DNA of 64,000 bases from Stentor coeruleus (lineage: Eukaryota; Ciliophora; Heterotrichea; Heterotrichida; Stentoridae), in assembly GCA_001970955.1 (NCBI GenBank), contig MPUH01000172.1:26552-90551 (forward strand). The letters are read 5' to 3'. A model generated the notes under the pieces. That model did no database searches. It saw nothing but the letters and a program-made list of their open reading frames with translations, and was not told the DNA's origin. A program made the translations under genes and the position numbers. Positions 1-9,377 of the stretch are shown in pieces (positions within the stretch are counted from its first letter, which is position 1; the number at the start of each line of letters is the position of its first letter).

Positions 1-1
1 A

Positions 2-529
2 CAAGCTTTAAAAGCTGTATTAAATTCACTTGATCTTCTTAAAACTGCTGAACATGATGTAACTTCAGCTCGTGTTCATGATAATAAAGAACACACAGAA
101 ATCATTGGTTTATCATTTTTGCAATCAGATCAAGAATCTTTTTCACGTCTTGTAGATGTGATAATTGATATAAAGAAAAACTTACAAGATTATCTTGATG
201 CAAATACACAAAGAAAAGTTCAAATTGATGAAGAGTATAATAAAAACAAAGGGTTGTTAGAAGAAATTAGAGCTGGAGTTGGGGAGATATGGAAGAATCT
301 TGATCAAGAAAGTTTAGATTTAGCTGAGGATATTGAAGAAGCTAATAGGATGATAAGAGAAGCTTCTGAAGAATGTGGGTCGATGGTTAGGGCAAAAAGT
401 GATAAAGAGACTGAGTGTGGAGCTTGGACTAAGCAGTTTTCTTATGAAACACAGAAACGTAATGAGGAAATGGCGATTATTGTAGAAATCATGGAACAGA
501 TACACTCAGATTTGTCTGTATTAGAGTAG
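2..529 (+). CDS. Coiled-coil protein, 5'-truncated by window start
   Basis: An open frame runs from base 2 to a TAG at 527-529 with no start codon that must be the true one, so the gene begins outside the window. The 175 visible residues are rich in Glu, Lys, Asp and Gln with heptad-like spacing and no glycine/proline-rich stretch, typical of a long coiled coil. A single Trp-containing segment (GEIWKNLD) and two Cys near the C-terminus are the only special residues. Ciliate secretory-granule lattice (trichocyst matrix/Grl) proteins have this general look, but no diagnostic motif is visible, so that is only a guess. The 3' flank is short; the next gene is convergent. Confidence 0.6.
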   Translation, partial: QALKAVLNSLDLLKTAEHDVTSARVHDNKEHTEIIGLSFLQSDQESFSRLVDVIIDIKKNLQDYLDANTQRKVQIDEEYNKNKGLLEEIRAGVGEIWKNLDQESLDLAEDIEEANRMIREASEECGSMVRAKSDKETECGAWTKQFSYETQKRNEEMAIIVEIMEQIHSDLSVLE

Positions 530-654
530 TATATATGTGGTAAGTTTTAAATACAAATATTAGGTTAAATTTTCATTTTTTTATGTGATTTTATCCTAGG
601 AAAATATATTTTTCAGATGATTAAGTAATAATAATACTAAAAACTAGCTATAAT

Positions 655-1428
655 TTATAGATTAAGATGGCTTTCCTCAAGTTTTACCATTTCTTTATGA
701 ATACTCTTAATCTCAATATCAGTAAGTTTCCTTTGCTCAGACCTAATCACCATTTTGTTAATATCGTTTACAAGATCAAGTTTAGGTAAAGATTTAAACT
801 TTTTCATTTTCTCTGATGAAACATACTCTTGACACTTACTAAGAATATTTTCAATATGTTTTATACGAACTTGTTTAACATTACCAACAGGTTGTCTATC
901 AGCTATAGGACTTAAAGCTACATTTTTTGTTGTTGAAAGCCCATAAGATTTATAATCTTTGATCTCATCAGGCTTCTTTATTATACGAGATGTTAATGAT
1001 TTCTTTTCTTCTATGATACTTTTTTTAGTTTTAGTTTTTTTAAGTTCATCGTATATATTCATAAACCCAGTTTGCTTTAGGAATTTGTATTTCCCATTAC
1101 CCATTAGGTCGATTAAAGTTATAGACTGAGTATTCATGCCAAGACCTAATGGCGAAGGATTTTTTTTATTGATTGGGGGTTTTGGTTTGCCCATCATTTC
1201 GAAAAAAGATTTCCTTCTGTTGCTTGTAATGCTTTCTGACTTGTTATGAGTTAATTTTGCTAAATTACTATTGTTGATTGTATTCTTGTACTCGGTGTCA
1301 AATACAAAATGTACTGGAGTTGAATTTACATTTTTCAGTTCTGGAATGATTTCTTTAATCAGAGTTGGGGTTTTACCATGAGATACACCCTTATAACCTA
1401 GGCTACGTCGTGCATTTTTCGCATCCAT
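655..1428 (-). CDS. Uncharacterised basic protein
   Basis: I do not recognise this protein. The frame stays open upstream to about 1555 but contains no ATG before the one at 1426-1428, so I take that as the start (257 aa); a longer TTG-started reading exists but is unlikely in a ciliate. The protein is Lys/Ser-rich and mostly polar, with no membrane segment or signal peptide. The N-terminus carries an LGYKGVSHGKTP segment, a short Gly-Tyr-Lys-Gly motif of the kind seen in some axonemal proteins, but this is too short to assign. The C-terminal 80 residues are likely helical (Glu/Lys/Leu-rich). It is convergent with the partial gene ending at 529. Confidence 0.65.
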   Translation of the reverse strand: MDAKNARRSLGYKGVSHGKTPTLIKEIIPELKNVNSTPVHFVFDTEYKNTINNSNLAKLTHNKSESITSNRRKSFFEMMGKPKPPINKKNPSPLGLGMNTQSITLIDLMGNGKYKFLKQTGFMNIYDELKKTKTKKSIIEEKKSLTSRIIKKPDEIKDYKSYGLSTTKNVALSPIADRQPVGNVKQVRIKHIENILSKCQEYVSSEKMKKFKSLPKLDLVNDINKMVIRSEQRKLTDIEIKSIHKEMVKLEESHLNL

Positions 1429-2434
1429 TAGTTTACATAAGATTACCCTATTTTCATCAAATTGACCCAAATCACTTTGTAAAATTCTTAATAGGTTTTT
1501 AAGGATGAATTTCTTTGTAAAATAACTGATTTTTAAATTTACATAAGAACTTTAATTTACAAGTTTGATTTACATGATTTTTATATATGTTAAAACAAAT
1601 GATAATTACTTGATTTTAATTTTGAGATAGTCAGAGATAGGAAGTGAAATGAAGGATTTTGGATTAAAAAGTATGTTTTAGGAATAGGTTTTCATTAAAA
1701 ATGATAGGAAAAATAAGAATTTAGATATGTTGTTAATAAATTTAGGTACAGGCTTATAAATTTTTTTTGATACTTATAATTTAAAATATGAAGTAAAATA
1801 TATGCTTTGTTATAGAGTTTGTAAAGGATAGTCTTATGATAAATAAACTATCATGATTTTTGTATTTGGAATTAAATTTTTTTAAATTTCATAGCTCTTA
1901 GAATTCACCCTACAAACTTTTAAACTCAAAACTTTCTTAATCAATGCAACTTACCTAAATCAAAACCTTTTCAAGCAAAACCAAATATCTGCAAAATAAT
2001 ATTGCTTACCNTAAAGGATAGTCTTATGATAAATAAACTATCATGATTTTTGTATTTGGAATTAAATTTTTTTAAATTTCATAGCTCTTAGAATTCACCC
2101 TACAAATTTTTAAACTCAAAACTTTCTTAATTAATACAACTTACCTAAATCAAAACCTTTTCAAGCAAAACCAAATATCTGCAAAATAATATTGCTTACC
2201 AAAGCACTTACATCAACTTTTCTATAACATAATTCACCATATATCCATAAACCACCAAACTTTCATACCAAAAAATTCCACATTATCTTCAACATAAACC
2301 AAAAAACTCCTAAAACTTAAACATCCCTCAAATAGTACCTTTCTAACCATCTCCTTCCACATGCTAAAATTTTCCTACCATCCTCTTTCCATATAATCCT
2401 AATACTATTCAGATATCCATAGTAAGACTTACTA
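1429..2434. other. Intergenic region with duplicated assembly join
   Basis: No coding sequence or RNA gene is visible. The part next to 1428 is G-rich on the + strand (5' flank of the minus gene). The part before 2435 is C-rich (3' flank of the NDUFS8 gene). The centre holds the duplicated segment around N2011. Confidence 0.6.
1822..2200. repeat. 189-bp direct duplication around N2011
   Basis: Copies 1822-2010 and 2012-2200 are separated by one N and differ at three sites. The arrangement fits unmerged overlapping contigs from two alleles. It is non-coding. Confidence 0.85.
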
Positions 2435-3109
2435 CTATCTATGCTTGAACACACTTTCAAGATTCCTGGCAATTTGAGCTTCCCATCTATCTCCATTATC
2501 AATAAGCCTAGACTTTGTATATATCATTTCATGGTGGTTCTCAGTAGCAAACTCATAATTCGATGTCAAAACAATAGCATCAACAGGGCAGGCTTCCTGG
2601 CAAAACCCACAGTAAATGCATTTAGTCATGTCGATATCATACCTTGTCGTCTTCCTAGCTCCATCAGGTCTTGGTTCAGTTTCAATAGTAATGGCATAAG
2701 CTGGACAAGTGACTTCACATAGTTTGCAAGCAATACATCTTTCTTCTCCAGTTGGATATCTTCTTAATGCATGTTCACCTCTAAAAAGTGGACTGAGTGG
2801 ACCTTTTTCCATTGGGTAGTTTATAGTTACTTCAGTCTCAACAGAATGCATTCCAATAGCAAAGACTATTTTGAGAATATCTGAAGACCAGTACTTTTTA
2901 TGCCATCTGCTTATTAAACTATCGACATCTACATCAGTTCTAATTTCATTGGCTACTGGAGGTAACTCGGTTTTAGAACTATAGTAATAGTCCATATGAG
3001 GCATGTAGTGAGGATGATTGGAATCTAATGGAGCTTTTGTACTGGTGTAAAGCTGCCCATCACTACCTGTTTGAACTTGACCAAATCTGCGTATTAGCCT
3101 TCGCAGCAT
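2435..3109 (-). CDS. NDUFS8: NADH dehydrogenase (complex I) iron-sulfur subunit 8 / TYKY
   Basis: This is the ferredoxin-like subunit of mitochondrial complex I that carries two 4Fe-4S clusters (N6a, N6b) and passes electrons toward ubiquinone. The 224-aa protein has two CxxCxxCxxxCP motifs: Cys 125/128/131/135 and Cys 164/167/170/174. The segment around NHHEMIYTK and the upstream [15 protein letters not shown] are typical of the family. The first 15 residues are Arg-rich with no acidic residues ([11 protein letters not shown]), as expected for a mitochondrial targeting peptide. Length is close to the human 210 aa. The ATG at 3107-3109 follows a TATA-like run. No introns are needed. The gene is nuclear here, as in most eukaryotes. 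Confidence 0.95.
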   Translation of the reverse strand: MLRRLIRRFGQVQTGSDGQLYTSTKAPLDSNHPHYMPHMDYYYSSKTELPPVANEIRTDVDVDSLISRWHKKYWSSDILKIVFAIGMHSVETEVTINYPMEKGPLSPLFRGEHALRRYPTGEERCIACKLCEVTCPAYAITIETEPRPDGARKTTRYDIDMTKCIYCGFCQEACPVDAIVLTSNYEFATENHHEMIYTKSRLIDNGDRWEAQIARNLESVFKHR

Positions 3110-3334
3110 ATTTATTGTATACTAGCCATATATAGGTTTAGTTATAGGCTTTTAGCTTGTGACTTTGGGATTTAAGAAATTATTGTTTGGATCAGGTTGG
3201 AGTATGGAAAGAATGTAATTTAATTATTATTGTGAATGAATATGTGGTTTATGATATATGAACTAAGTCTTATACAATAAAGGTGTTTTTCTAAGATCTG
3301 TAAATACATTAAAAAATCATTCCTATTATATAAA

Positions 3335-4987
3335 TTAAATTGAAGTATCCGACTGATTATCTAAAGCATCAACAAGCAAGTCTTCAAACTCATAAATGTC
3401 AATGCACCCATCTCCATTTGTGTCAACTTGATTCATTATTTCCCTAATAATTTTCTCAGTTATAACCGCACCATCTGATAAAGCATGACTAAGTTCATCA
3501 AACTCAATAACCCCATTGCTATTTTCATCAAAATAATTAAAAGCTTGAAGAAGGTTTTCTTTCGTGCAGATTTTCGCAGTTTTTATTGTCGCCCTTAAAA
3601 ATTCAGTATAATCAATATACCCATTTTTATCACTATCAGCATTTTCCATAATAAACTNCTCAATAACCCCATTGCTATTTTCATCAAAATAATTAAAAGC
3701 TTGAAGAAGGTTTTCTTTCGTGCAGATTTTCGCAGTTTTTATTGTCGCTCTTAAAAATTCAGTATAATCAATATACCCATTTTTATCACTATCAGCATTT
3801 TCCATAATAAACTCTGAATACATTGCAGCTTCTTCATCAGGCATTTCATTTTTAAACATTTCAAAAAGTTCGTTTTTAGTAATAATTCCATCACAATTAG
3901 TGTCAACAAGATTAAAAACTTTTTCTTCTACTTTAAATTGGTTTGGGTCCATGATTTTTGATATAATAAATGTGTGAATCGCTTCTCTGATTTTAGATGT
4001 TTTTTTAAAATTCTTCATTCTTTTAACTACTTTTTTAATCTCAATACTTGAAACTCTTTTGTGAAGTTTACTTTTAATCCATGTATGCATACAAGCATCT
4101 CTAGCTGTAATTCTTTTATTAGGATCAGGTTCTAATAGTTTATATAATAAATCTTTTGCTTCTTTTGATATATTAGGACAATCTTTTTCTATATTGATTT
4201 TAGGATGTTTGAGAATTTCAAATATTTCATCGTCTGTACCATCATAAGGAGGATGGCCAACAAATAGAATATACATGATCATACCACAGCTCCAAATATC
4301 ACAACTCTCTGTATGTTTACCTTTAATAATTTCTGGGGCCATGTAGAGAGGAGTTCCGTATATGCCTCGATTGAAGCCTGAAGAGAAAAATGTTGCTGAA
4401 TCGAAATCGATTATTTTTAGCTCAACAGCATCTTTTTTTGTTAGTAGAATATTTTCTGGCTTGATATCTCTATGAATAATTTTTTTAGCATGTAAATACG
4501 TAAGTCCAGAGAGGATTTGGTCCATAATCTCAGCAGCTTGGGTTTCATTAAAAGTTTTCTGCTCAACTATTCTATCGAATAAATCCCCTCCAGTACACAA
4601 CTCTAATACAATATAAAAATTCACATCATCTTCAAAGAACTCATAAATTCTTGGTAAATTGGGGTGATCAACAGTTTTAAGAATTTCAACTTCTTTGAAA
4701 ACAGCTCTTGTTAGTACTTCATCAGGTGGTAAGTCTGCTTTTGAAATAATTTTTACAACTCTTTCATCGTTTGTTGCCTTATGAATACATTTTCTTATAG
4801 TCCCATTCCTCCCAGACCCTAAGACAGTATCGAATTTATATAAGCTGTAAATTGATCCTTCATTTTCCTTGACAAAAATCCCTGGACTAAAAATAAGATC
4901 ATCTTCATTGTGTATTATGTTGTTTTGGCTTTTAAGGTTTGGGGGCAAGGCTACTGGTATTTGGTTTCTACTACATAAATTTCCCAT
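3335..4987 (-). CDS. Calcium-dependent protein kinase (CDPK), assembly-inflated
   Basis: Ser/Thr kinase fused to a calmodulin-like domain, activated by Ca2+. The N-terminus MGNLCS fits N-myristoylation plus palmitoylation, so membrane attachment is likely. The kinase domain (about 54-310) has the Gly loop GSGRNG, the ATP Lys in VVKII, HRDIKPEN and an APE motif. The metal-binding DFG is DFD here (FDSATFF), read directly from the DNA. EF-hands follow from about 365. As printed there are six, because a 155-bp segment around N3658 is duplicated. Removing one copy leaves the normal four EF-hands and 498 aa. The duplication keeps frame (156 nt) and is probably an artefact, with one SNP between copies. 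Confidence 0.93.
   Translation of the reverse strand: MGNLCSRNQIPVALPPNLKSQNNIIHNEDDLIFSPGIFVKENEGSIYSLYKFDTVLGSGRNGTIRKCIHKATNDERVVKIISKADLPPDEVLTRAVFKEVEILKTVDHPNLPRIYEFFEDDVNFYIVLELCTGGDLFDRIVEQKTFNETQAAEIMDQILSGLTYLHAKKIIHRDIKPENILLTKKDAVELKIIDFDSATFFSSGFNRGIYGTPLYMAPEIIKGKHTESCDIWSCGMIMYILFVGHPPYDGTDDEIFEILKHPKINIEKDCPNISKEAKDLLYKLLEPDPNKRITARDACMHTWIKSKLHKRVSSIEIKKVVKRMKNFKKTSKIREAIHTFIISKIMDPNQFKVEEKVFNLVDTNCDGIITKNELFEMFKNEMPDEEAAMYSEFIMENADSDKNGYIDYTEFLRATIKTAKICTKENLLQAFNYFDENSNGVIEXFIMENADSDKNGYIDYTEFLRATIKTAKICTKENLLQAFNYFDENSNGVIEFDELSHALSDGAVITEKIIREIMNQVDTNGDGCIDIYEFEDLLVDALDNQSDTSI
3503..3813. repeat. 155-bp direct duplication around N3658, inside CDPK
   Basis: Copies 3503-3657 and 3659-3813 flank one N and differ at one base. 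They encode the second and third EF-hands twice. This is probably an unmerged contig overlap. Confidence 0.9.
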
Positions 4988-5319
4988 TTATTAGTTATAT
5001 GGATAGAGAAAATCATTTTTTATGTAATTAAACAGGCTTTATGGATTTTTGGATAAAAAGTTTTGATAATTAATTGAGAAGGTATATTTATAGGAGAATA
5101 AATTAGATAGACTGGTTTAATTTATGTTTTAGTGGAGATACTATTTTTTTCATTATGTGTATAATTTTTTAGAATATTTCGGGTTTTTTTATTGATGTGT
5201 AAGTAATTTGTTTTTAGTTGTAAGAAAGGATTTAAGGTTGTTAAAATTTGTATTGAGGTTTTTGGTAAGAGATATATTTTTCTAGATTATTTGATTTAAT
5301 ATTATAAGAGTGTGAAAAT
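4988..5319. other. Divergent intergenic region, no gene seen
   Basis: AT-rich promoter space between the minus-strand CDPK and the plus-strand TTL-like gene. TATA-like runs lie just outside both start codons (4990s, and 5300-5307). No ORF or RNA signature was seen. Confidence 0.5.
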
Positions 5320-6810
5320 ATGATTCAATTAAAGGGGATTGTTATAAGCCTTTTTGCTTTGAATTTTTTAGTGACTTACCACTTTGTAGATTGGATGAAA
5401 GACCCTTTTCTAGATGGAAAACGAAATGATTATAAATACAGCGATCAATGGGAAGCGTATTTAGAATCTATTAAAAAAGGTCCTCATATACATAAAGTTC
5501 TTAACGATGACAACTACTGTGACAGCGTTAAGGAGTACAGGGATAAATTTCCAGTTATTTTAAATAGTGAAGGTCTTCCTATTATTTCTGATAGAATCCT
5601 CTACTCAAACTTCCCAAATTGGTACTTTGTGAAAAAAATCCTCGGAAACTTTACTTCTTTAATCCTTAACAATCACACAGACTCAAATTCTCATAACGTT
5701 TTTCGAACCCGTTTACCTTTAAACATAACTTTTTTCTATCATATGACTACAAATTATCATGAAGGAAAGCAAATCGACACACAATTTTTATGTAAAGGCC
5801 AAAGATATAATCACATCCCAGGAAATTTTTATCTTGATGGTAAAGACTATAATGCTTTAGATTATCGAGAATACAAATCATATTATCAAAATCGGCAAAA
5901 TTGCTGGGAAGATTTTCTACCAAAAACTTTAATTTTATCTGAATATGAAGATTGTAAAGAATTTATGAATGATTTAGAAGAAAATGTATTGAAAAATGAT
6001 ATAAAATGGGTTTATAAAAAAGCTAGAGATAGTAATCAAGGTAGAGGAGTTAAAATAGTTACGAAAGATATTGAAAAAAATATTATTGATGATTATATAA
6101 AGAATGGGAAATGCCAAGATGGGTTTATTGCTCAAGAGTATATGCGTAAACCTTTTTTGGTTGATGGAAGAAAATTTGATTTTAGGGTTTATATGGTTGT
6201 TGCTAGTATGGACCCTTTGATTGTACTTTATCATGATGGGTTTTTAAGACTTACTGCTGCAAAGTATGAAGCTGAGTCTAATGAATCGTGGAGACATATA
6301 ACCAATATAAGAGAAGCAAAAATATACCTTGAAACTTCAAACTTCACCGAATCTGAATCATCAAAAATAATTGAATCTTTAGACATGACATTCTCAGAGT
6401 TCAGTTCCTATCTTTATTCATCCCACAATTATAAACATGATTTTTTTTCTAAACACTTCAGACCTCATGCAAAGAAAATAATGCTTCATTTGATAAGAAT
6501 GAACTATAATCGTCTTCTTAAACACCCTAGAGTTTTTGAAATATTTGGTGTAGATTTTATGATGGATTCAGAAATGCGTTTATGGTTAATTGAAGTTAAT
6601 ACAGATCCTGGAATTGCGGAAATAACAAAAGATATGGGGAAGATAAATATAAAGTTTCTAAAAGATCTTATTGATATTGAATATTCTTTAGAATATTCAC
6701 CAATTATATTTGATTCAATTTTAAAGAGAAGTAATTTTCATATGGTACTTGATGGAAGAGTAAAAGGTTATAAACGATATCAAGGAATTATAAATCAAGA
6801 ATGTATTTAA
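5320..6810 (+). CDS. Tubulin-tyrosine-ligase-like (TTLL) protein with N-terminal signal anchor
   Basis: TTL-family ATP-grasp enzymes add Tyr, Glu or Gly to tubulin or other proteins. The 496-aa protein has the family core at about 228-445: WVYKKARDSNQGRG (nucleotide-binding region), FIAQEYMRKPFLVDGRKFDFRVYMVV, and FEIFGVDFMMD...LIEVNTDPGI with the metal-binding Glu/Asn. The first 22 residues contain a long hydrophobic stretch (IVISLFALNFLVTY), suggesting a signal peptide or membrane anchor, which is odd for an enzyme acting on tubulin. The usual KPxxxS motif is KKARDS. The substrate cannot be told from sequence. The ATG follows TTTAATATTATAAG closely. Confidence 0.88.
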   Translation: MIQLKGIVISLFALNFLVTYHFVDWMKDPFLDGKRNDYKYSDQWEAYLESIKKGPHIHKVLNDDNYCDSVKEYRDKFPVILNSEGLPIISDRILYSNFPNWYFVKKILGNFTSLILNNHTDSNSHNVFRTRLPLNITFFYHMTTNYHEGKQIDTQFLCKGQRYNHIPGNFYLDGKDYNALDYREYKSYYQNRQNCWEDFLPKTLILSEYEDCKEFMNDLEENVLKNDIKWVYKKARDSNQGRGVKIVTKDIEKNIIDDYIKNGKCQDGFIAQEYMRKPFLVDGRKFDFRVYMVVASMDPLIVLYHDGFLRLTAAKYEAESNESWRHITNIREAKIYLETSNFTESESSKIIESLDMTFSEFSSYLYSSHNYKHDFFSKHFRPHAKKIMLHLIRMNYNRLLKHPRVFEIFGVDFMMDSEMRLWLIEVNTDPGIAEITKDMGKINIKFLKDLIDIEYSLEYSPIIFDSILKRSNFHMVLDGRVKGYKRYQGIINQECI

Positions 6811-6959
6811 AAATTATTAGATGATAAGTTATTATTTCTATTCTCATTTAATCAAGAAAATTAACTGGAATTTTGTTTTTATCTCATATTTTAGAGTATA
6901 TTAATCGATTTTCTTATCTTTTCCGCCAAAAAAAAAAACAAGCATAGAAAATAAAGCTA

Positions 6960-7307
6960 TTAATTAGTCGACATGGTTTTTGTTTGTTTCTCAAACTGAG
7001 TCTGAAGACCTTTGAAAGTCATGGTTAGAGCAGACAATGAATCCATTAATGCTTGATGAGGAGTAATTTGCCCATTTGTTTGTATACGGATTTGAATACG
7101 GTGTTCAAGAGGATGAGGAGCTTTATACCCAGCAAATCTCACTTTATCATCTTGTAATAGCTGCATTCTAGCAATGTTTCCTATAGTATGATCTTCAAGG
7201 TATATAGTAAAGGTCCCAGCATTCTCTATTCTTGAATCCACTTCGTATTCGACCTTGTTTTTACCCTGGGGAAGAGTGAAAAGTTCATGGGTCTCAGGTG
7301 CGTTCAT
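6960..7307 (-). CDS. POLR2J: RNA polymerase II subunit RPB11
   Basis: RPB11 pairs with RPB3 to form the assembly platform of RNA polymerase II (the bacterial alpha-dimer equivalent). The 115-aa protein matches the family along its length: N-terminal MNAPETHELF, then the hallmark EDHTIGN with a following QLL, then FAGYKAPHPLEH and a C-terminal amphipathic helix. Length equals typical RPB11 (115-120 aa). RPC19/AC19 is a related alternative, but the MNAPE start and FAGYKAPHPLEH favour RPB11. The gene is convergent with the TTL-like gene 150 bp away, and its start lies just after TATAA. Confidence 0.95.
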   Translation of the reverse strand: MNAPETHELFTLPQGKNKVEYEVDSRIENAGTFTIYLEDHTIGNIARMQLLQDDKVRFAGYKAPHPLEHRIQIRIQTNGQITPHQALMDSLSALTMTFKGLQTQFEKQTKTMSTN

Positions 7308-7524
7308 TTATATGGCAAAATAAAGATATGCTGTTTTAAAAGGATTTTATGTAAAAAAAAAATCTGAGAGATGGTGCTATAAAAAATCACAAGCTTGGAA
7401 AATTTTGAAATATTAGAGATGTTTAAGTAGTAAATAACATTTTAATAACTATAAACTACTATAATAAAAACTTAACATCACAAACAATCATATGATTAAC
7501 ATATTCTATACACAAAAGCTTAGG

Positions 7525-8532
7525 TTAATTAATCAAACTAGCTATACTAGCAAAAGTAGCTCCCGGTTTCCAATATTCTTTTACCTCATTGTCAATAACA
7601 CTGCTTGTAAAAGCATTAACTTCATCAGGACATTGTAATTCACAACCATCATTAGGATTAAGTACCATTCTAAATTCGCTTCTTCCAGTCCCTGCGAATT
7701 TTTCATCATGATAAACAGCTGTAGGTTTAGGTCTAAAAACTCCTCCACTAAGTATTTGTGATACAAACCCAATTTGTATAACCAACATATCATTATTGAT
7801 TTTTATATGTACACCTTCATTCTGAGTATCTTGAACAATAATCCCAGTCTCACAATCAAATAATTCAGGTGGCAAAATACTAGCTGTAACAGTATTAATA
7901 AATAAAGGGCATGTATAAGCCGTAAGTAAACCAGAATAGTTTTTCCAGTTAAAATTATTATCATCTCTATCTTGATTATATGATAAAGAATGACTCAAGC
8001 TTCCAATATGACTATGACTATCATAGAGTAGCCTTTCAAAACTTAAAGCATTAGAATAAGGGAAAAGTAATTCCATATATTTGTCTATATGCATAGCTAA
8101 AAGAAATACAGTTTTCATTATTGTTGTACTCAACTCTCTAAATGCAGGTCTTAATGATGGTAAAGATTGTAAAGGCCATAAGTTCTGATAAAATGCATCT
8201 TGATTATAATCGTCTATAGGGTTTGCTGTAAATGTTCCACAAGGATACTGACTTTGTGCTTCTTTCCAGCCTATATTAAAACCAGACTCAGGGTTTTCGA
8301 TTTTAGCTTTATCTAAGACTGACAAATGAGATAACTCATATGATAAAGATAAAAGTTTCTGTCTTTGAGAACGATAGTATGGGATTCCAGATATTGTTAA
8401 AAGTCCTAGACCATCTTTACCAAAGGCTTCAAATAACTCATTAGATAAGTTTCTTGGAGAATGTAAGTCGCAGTATTTTAAGCTTATTGGCTGCTTGTAT
8501 GAAAGAAACCTTTTAAACAGCTTGCTAAGCAT
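7525..8532 (-). CDS. Isopenicillin-N-synthase-like dioxygenase-fold protein lacking iron ligands
   Basis: The 335-aa protein follows the layout of plant and algal 2-oxoglutarate/Fe(II) oxygenases: an N-terminal part with GLGLLTISGIP (about 40-52), a middle helical part, and a double-stranded beta-helix from about 195 (SGLLTAYTCPLF, MLVIQIG, SGGVF). The iron-binding HxD before GLLT is replaced by K-N-Y, and the distal His after SGGV is a Thr (PKPTAV); both were read from the DNA. It may therefore be a non-catalytic or very divergent member. The substrate is unknown. The N-terminal MLSKLFKRFLSYK could be a mitochondrial presequence. Only a short 3' gap separates it from RPB11, which has the same orientation. 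Confidence 0.7.
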   Translation of the reverse strand: MLSKLFKRFLSYKQPISLKYCDLHSPRNLSNELFEAFGKDGLGLLTISGIPYYRSQRQKLLSLSYELSHLSVLDKAKIENPESGFNIGWKEAQSQYPCGTFTANPIDDYNQDAFYQNLWPLQSLPSLRPAFRELSTTIMKTVFLLAMHIDKYMELLFPYSNALSFERLLYDSHSHIGSLSHSLSYNQDRDDNNFNWKNYSGLLTAYTCPLFINTVTASILPPELFDCETGIIVQDTQNEGVHIKINNDMLVIQIGFVSQILSGGVFRPKPTAVYHDEKFAGTGRSEFRMVLNPNDGCELQCPDEVNAFTSSVIDNEVKEYWKPGATFASIASLIN

Positions 8533-8907
8533 TGATTTAGATTATTAATGGTTGATATTTCTATTAGTGACGTGGTAAATATGTGGATCTATGTTATGAA
8601 ATTATATAAATTGATGTTATTATATGTTAGTTAGGAGAATATTACTTAGATTGTTTATATTTGGAAATATTAATTTTTAGCTTTAGGTTTAGATATTTTA
8701 TGTGTGAAANTGAGAATATTGTTTAGATTGTTTATATTTGGAAATATTAATTTTTAGCTTTAGGTTTAGATATTTTATGTGTGAAAGGGAGTTTTGATAG
8801 TGATTGTAGAATAATTAAAGGTAGGGGTTTGTAAAAATAATGGCTAATTCTTNAGGGAGTTTTGATAGTGATTGTAGAATAATTAAAGGTAGGGGTTTGT
8901 AAAAATA
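8533..8907. other. Divergent intergenic region with two duplicated joins
   Basis: Promoter space between genes 7525 (minus) and 8908 (plus). It contains two N-linked duplications that artificially lengthen it. An ATG identical to that of the next gene occurs at 8840 in the first copy. Confidence 0.6.
8635..8786. repeat. 75-bp direct duplication around N8710
   Basis: Copies 8635-8709 and 8712-8786 differ by about two bases. It is non-coding and probably an unmerged overlap. Confidence 0.85.
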
Positions 8908-8920
8908 ATGGCTAATTCTT
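8786..8920. repeat. 67-bp direct duplication around N8853
   Basis: Copies 8786-8852 and 8854-8920 are identical. They include the start codon and first codons of the next gene, so the copy at 8840 is a false second start. Confidence 0.88.
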
Positions 8921-9312
8921 TAGAGTTAGATTATAAGCTCATACTTGTTGAAAGCGATACTATGGATTTTAGTATTTACGAGTTACCGAAAAGCCTTTTT
9001 GATTTGCAAAGACTGGAAGCGATGTTTGTGGATAAAGGTTTTACGGTAAATTTTAAATACGAAGACACCAATAGTCCAACAAGAGATAAAATACTAATCA
9101 GAGATTACTCAGATTATGAGAAGGCGCTTAATCATCAAAACGTTCAAGGACTTGTATTAATAGTCGATAAAGAAAACAATCCATCCAACTTAATTCTTAA
9201 AAACTGGAGGTGTAAATTCGACTTATTTGAAAACAAATCCAATGTCACTAACTGCGTAGTATGTGGTAAACCACGTCCTCCAGAACCAGGACGTAAAAAA
9301 ATCCTAGATTAA
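8908..9312 (+). CDS. Small protein with degenerate RanBP2-type zinc finger
   Basis: The 134-aa protein has two parts. Residues 1-90 look like a small alpha/beta fold of unknown type. Residues about 98-122 (NWRC, then FEN, then NCVVCGKPRPP) resemble a RanBP2-type zinc ribbon with Trp, Cys, Asn and a final CxxC. The second Cys of the first pair is absent (CKFD instead of CxxC), so zinc binding may be altered. Such fingers bind ubiquitin or RNA in other proteins; function here is unknown. The start is the ATG at 8908, inside the second copy of the duplication around N8853. It is convergent with eS26, only 65 bp away. Confidence 0.7.
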   Translation: MANSLELDYKLILVESDTMDFSIYELPKSLFDLQRLEAMFVDKGFTVNFKYEDTNSPTRDKILIRDYSDYEKALNHQNVQGLVLIVDKENNPSNLILKNWRCKFDLFENKSNVTNCVVCGKPRPPEPGRKKILD

Positions 9313-9377
9313 GTCTATCAAAACATAAAAAAAACTAATAAAATTTATCTAAATTCTAGAGCTAAAAGATATTAAAC

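Noticed and set aside
3335-4987. CDPK with six EF-hands as a new type
   Set aside because: The extra EF-hands come from the 155-bp duplication around N3658.
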